From: Methylohalomonas lacus
GTDB taxonomy: Bacteria; Pseudomonadota; Gammaproteobacteria; Methylohalomonadales; Methylohalomonadaceae
NCBI RefSeq assembly: GCF_024808875.1
Contig: NZ_JANUCT010000015.1
Coordinates: 1 to 64,000, forward strand
DNA length: 64,000 nucleotides
Direction of reading: 5' to 3'
Every line of letters starts with the position of its first letter. The first letter of the stretch is position 1. The notes below the pieces were generated by a model. The model did no database searches, was not told the DNA's origin, and saw nothing but the letters and a program-made list of their open reading frames with translations. A program made the translations under genes and the position numbers. Of this stretch, positions 63,185-64,000 are shown one piece after another.

Positions 63185-63790
63185 TTATCGGCTGACCAGC
63201 TGCTTGGGCAACGTACCGACGTCGATCACGTCACCGTCGCGGTCGATCTTGAAGCGCACCGCGGTTTTTTCATTCCCTTCCTGCTGCAGGGTGTGCGTAT
63301 CGTAGTAAACCACCTCGAGTTTGGGATTGACCTTCTCGACCTTCACGGTCACGTCCACCGGTTCACCATTATCCGAGGCGTAATAGTGCGTGTTGACCAC
63401 GTATTCGCCCTTGACGGTGCCGCGGATGGTGACAACTTCCTGGTTCAGCGGGTTGGTGACCTCGCGGCCGTCCACCTTGATGGTGTCGCTGACCTTGCCG
63501 CGGTCGTCGCGGTCCAGGTGAATGAGCCCGGACTCGGGATTGCGGAACCAGATTAAATTGCCGTCCGGATCCTCGACCCAGGTGTCGATGTCGTTGGGAT
63601 TGTTGTCCGGCCAGGTCACCGTGATGATGTATTCGGCCTTGGGATCGATGATGCCGCTCTTGGCCTCGGGATTCATGAACATGATCGCGACCAGGAACAG
63701 GAACGTGAATCCCAGCAGTGCATTGAACAGCAGGTCGATGAACGGATCCTGGCGGCTGCGGCGCAGCCCCTCGAGTGCGCTGCCTTCCAT
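63185..63790 (-). CDS. ExbD/TolR-like protein with beta-rich periplasmic domain
   Basis: A 201-residue protein with an N-terminal membrane helix preceded by RQDPFIDLLFNALLGFTFLFLVAIMF, the ExbD/TolR/MotB-type layout (conserved Asp at the membrane entry). The periplasmic part is not the usual ExbD fold: it contains YIITVTWPDNNPNDIDTWVEDPDG, reminiscent of DUF2135-like domains. It follows an ExbB-like gene by 2 nt and probably forms an ion-driven complex with it. Confidence 0.75.
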   Translation of the reverse strand: MEGSALEGLRRSRQDPFIDLLFNALLGFTFLFLVAIMFMNPEAKSGIIDPKAEYIITVTWPDNNPNDIDTWVEDPDGNLIWFRNPESGLIHLDRDDRGKVSDTIKVDGREVTNPLNQEVVTIRGTVKGEYVVNTHYYASDNGEPVDVTVKVEKVNPKLEVVYYDTHTLQQEGNEKTAVRFKIDRDGDVIDVGTLPKQLVSR

Positions 63791-63792
63791 GC

Positions 63793-64000
63793 TCAGCTCC
63801 GCGCGGTCTTGTCGATCAGCGCATGACTGATGTAGCGCATGGTATCGACAATGTGGTTGGCGCCCTTGTCCAGGATGTAATACTGGAAACCGGCCAGCAT
63901 GCTGCAGGTGATGCCCGTCAGGGTGGTATACAGGGCCGTGGCCATGCCGCCGCTCATCAGCTGCAGCACGCCCTGCATGCTACTGACATCGAAGTCCTCG
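63793..64000 (-). CDS. MotA/TolQ/ExbB proton-channel protein (C-terminal part)
   Basis: The frame runs off the right edge. The visible C-terminal 68 codons contain LMSGGMATALYTTLTGITCSMLAGFQYYILDKG, the MotA/TolQ/ExbB pattern in which Thr and Ala residues face the proton path. It precedes the ExbD-like gene by 2 nt, so the pair is translationally close. The N-terminus and family subtype lie outside the window. Confidence 0.8.
   Translation of the reverse strand, partial: EDFDVSSMQGVLQLMSGGMATALYTTLTGITCSMLAGFQYYILDKGANHIVDTMRYISHALIDKTARS

Overview
This 64-kb window is chromosomal DNA of a high-GC gammaproteobacterium, probably a Chromatiales-like marine or freshwater lineage. That placement is inferred from the mix of families (EttA, YheS and Uup, BaeSR, DUF3014, hexameric-type citrate synthase, NasTS nitrate assimilation, MetV/MetF) and not from any rRNA. 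Genes are dense, on both strands, and mostly housekeeping or environmental in type. I saw no rRNA, tRNA, CRISPR array, prophage or intact transposase.

Layout. 0-6.4 kb: a YkvA-like protein, an MtfA peptidase, a cyclic-nucleotide-binding protein, a PH-domain protein, citrate synthase, a small-repeat cluster (heptamer array plus REP hairpins) and a methionine-salvage operon mtnB-mtnD-mtnC. 6.4-9.0 kb: a cold-shock protein, MtgA, a C13 peptidase and the decayed 3' end of a porin gene. 9.0-18.3 kb: a complete assimilatory nitrate module nasT-nasS-narK-nirB-nirD-nasA. Its control region is readable: a perfect NtrC-type palindrome, a perfect sigma-54 promoter and a leader with hairpins ending in an intrinsic terminator, the expected target of the ANTAR protein NasT.

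18.3-27 kb: GFA protein, SnoaL-like protein, spermidine-synthase-like methyltransferase, macrodomain protein, YkgJ, a BaeSR-type two-component pair with a Spy-like protein, and a SulP transporter with a universal stress protein. 27-44.3 kb: three different ABC-F ATPases (Uup, YheS, EttA), Hsp20, a LysR regulator, a His/Tyr-rich secreted protein, a 42-residue basic protein, a phasin-like/ABC1-kinase/LapA group, an MFS permease, a MITE-like inverted-repeat element, and the MetV/MetF pair.

44.3-57.7 kb is where the most unusual non-coding structure lies. A DUF559 nuclease-like gene sits exactly between hairpin repeats ending in GGGGGTG/CACCCCC, and relatives of those repeats recur near 54.4 and 56.5 kb. 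Some carry a second hairpin whose arms differ between copies while pairing is kept. Around them are PepN, DUF3014, a solitary ParS-type antitoxin homologue, a PutP-like symporter, an NfeD-like protein, a porin, MddA and a LuxR-type regulator. 57.7-64 kb: zinc alcohol dehydrogenase, TraB/GumN protein, a Gdx/SugE exporter, a truncated microbial PARG, an aldo/keto reductase, and the 3' part of an ExbB/ExbD-like envelope operon with a lipoprotein that runs off the right edge.

How the genes fit together: nitrate enters through NarK and is reduced to nitrite by NasA and to ammonium by NirBD, under nitrogen (NtrC/sigma-54) and nitrate (NasS/NasT) control. MtnBDC, MetVF and MddA touch one-carbon and methyl-sulfur metabolism. 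BaeSR/Spy, Hsp20, Usp and Csp form a stress layer.
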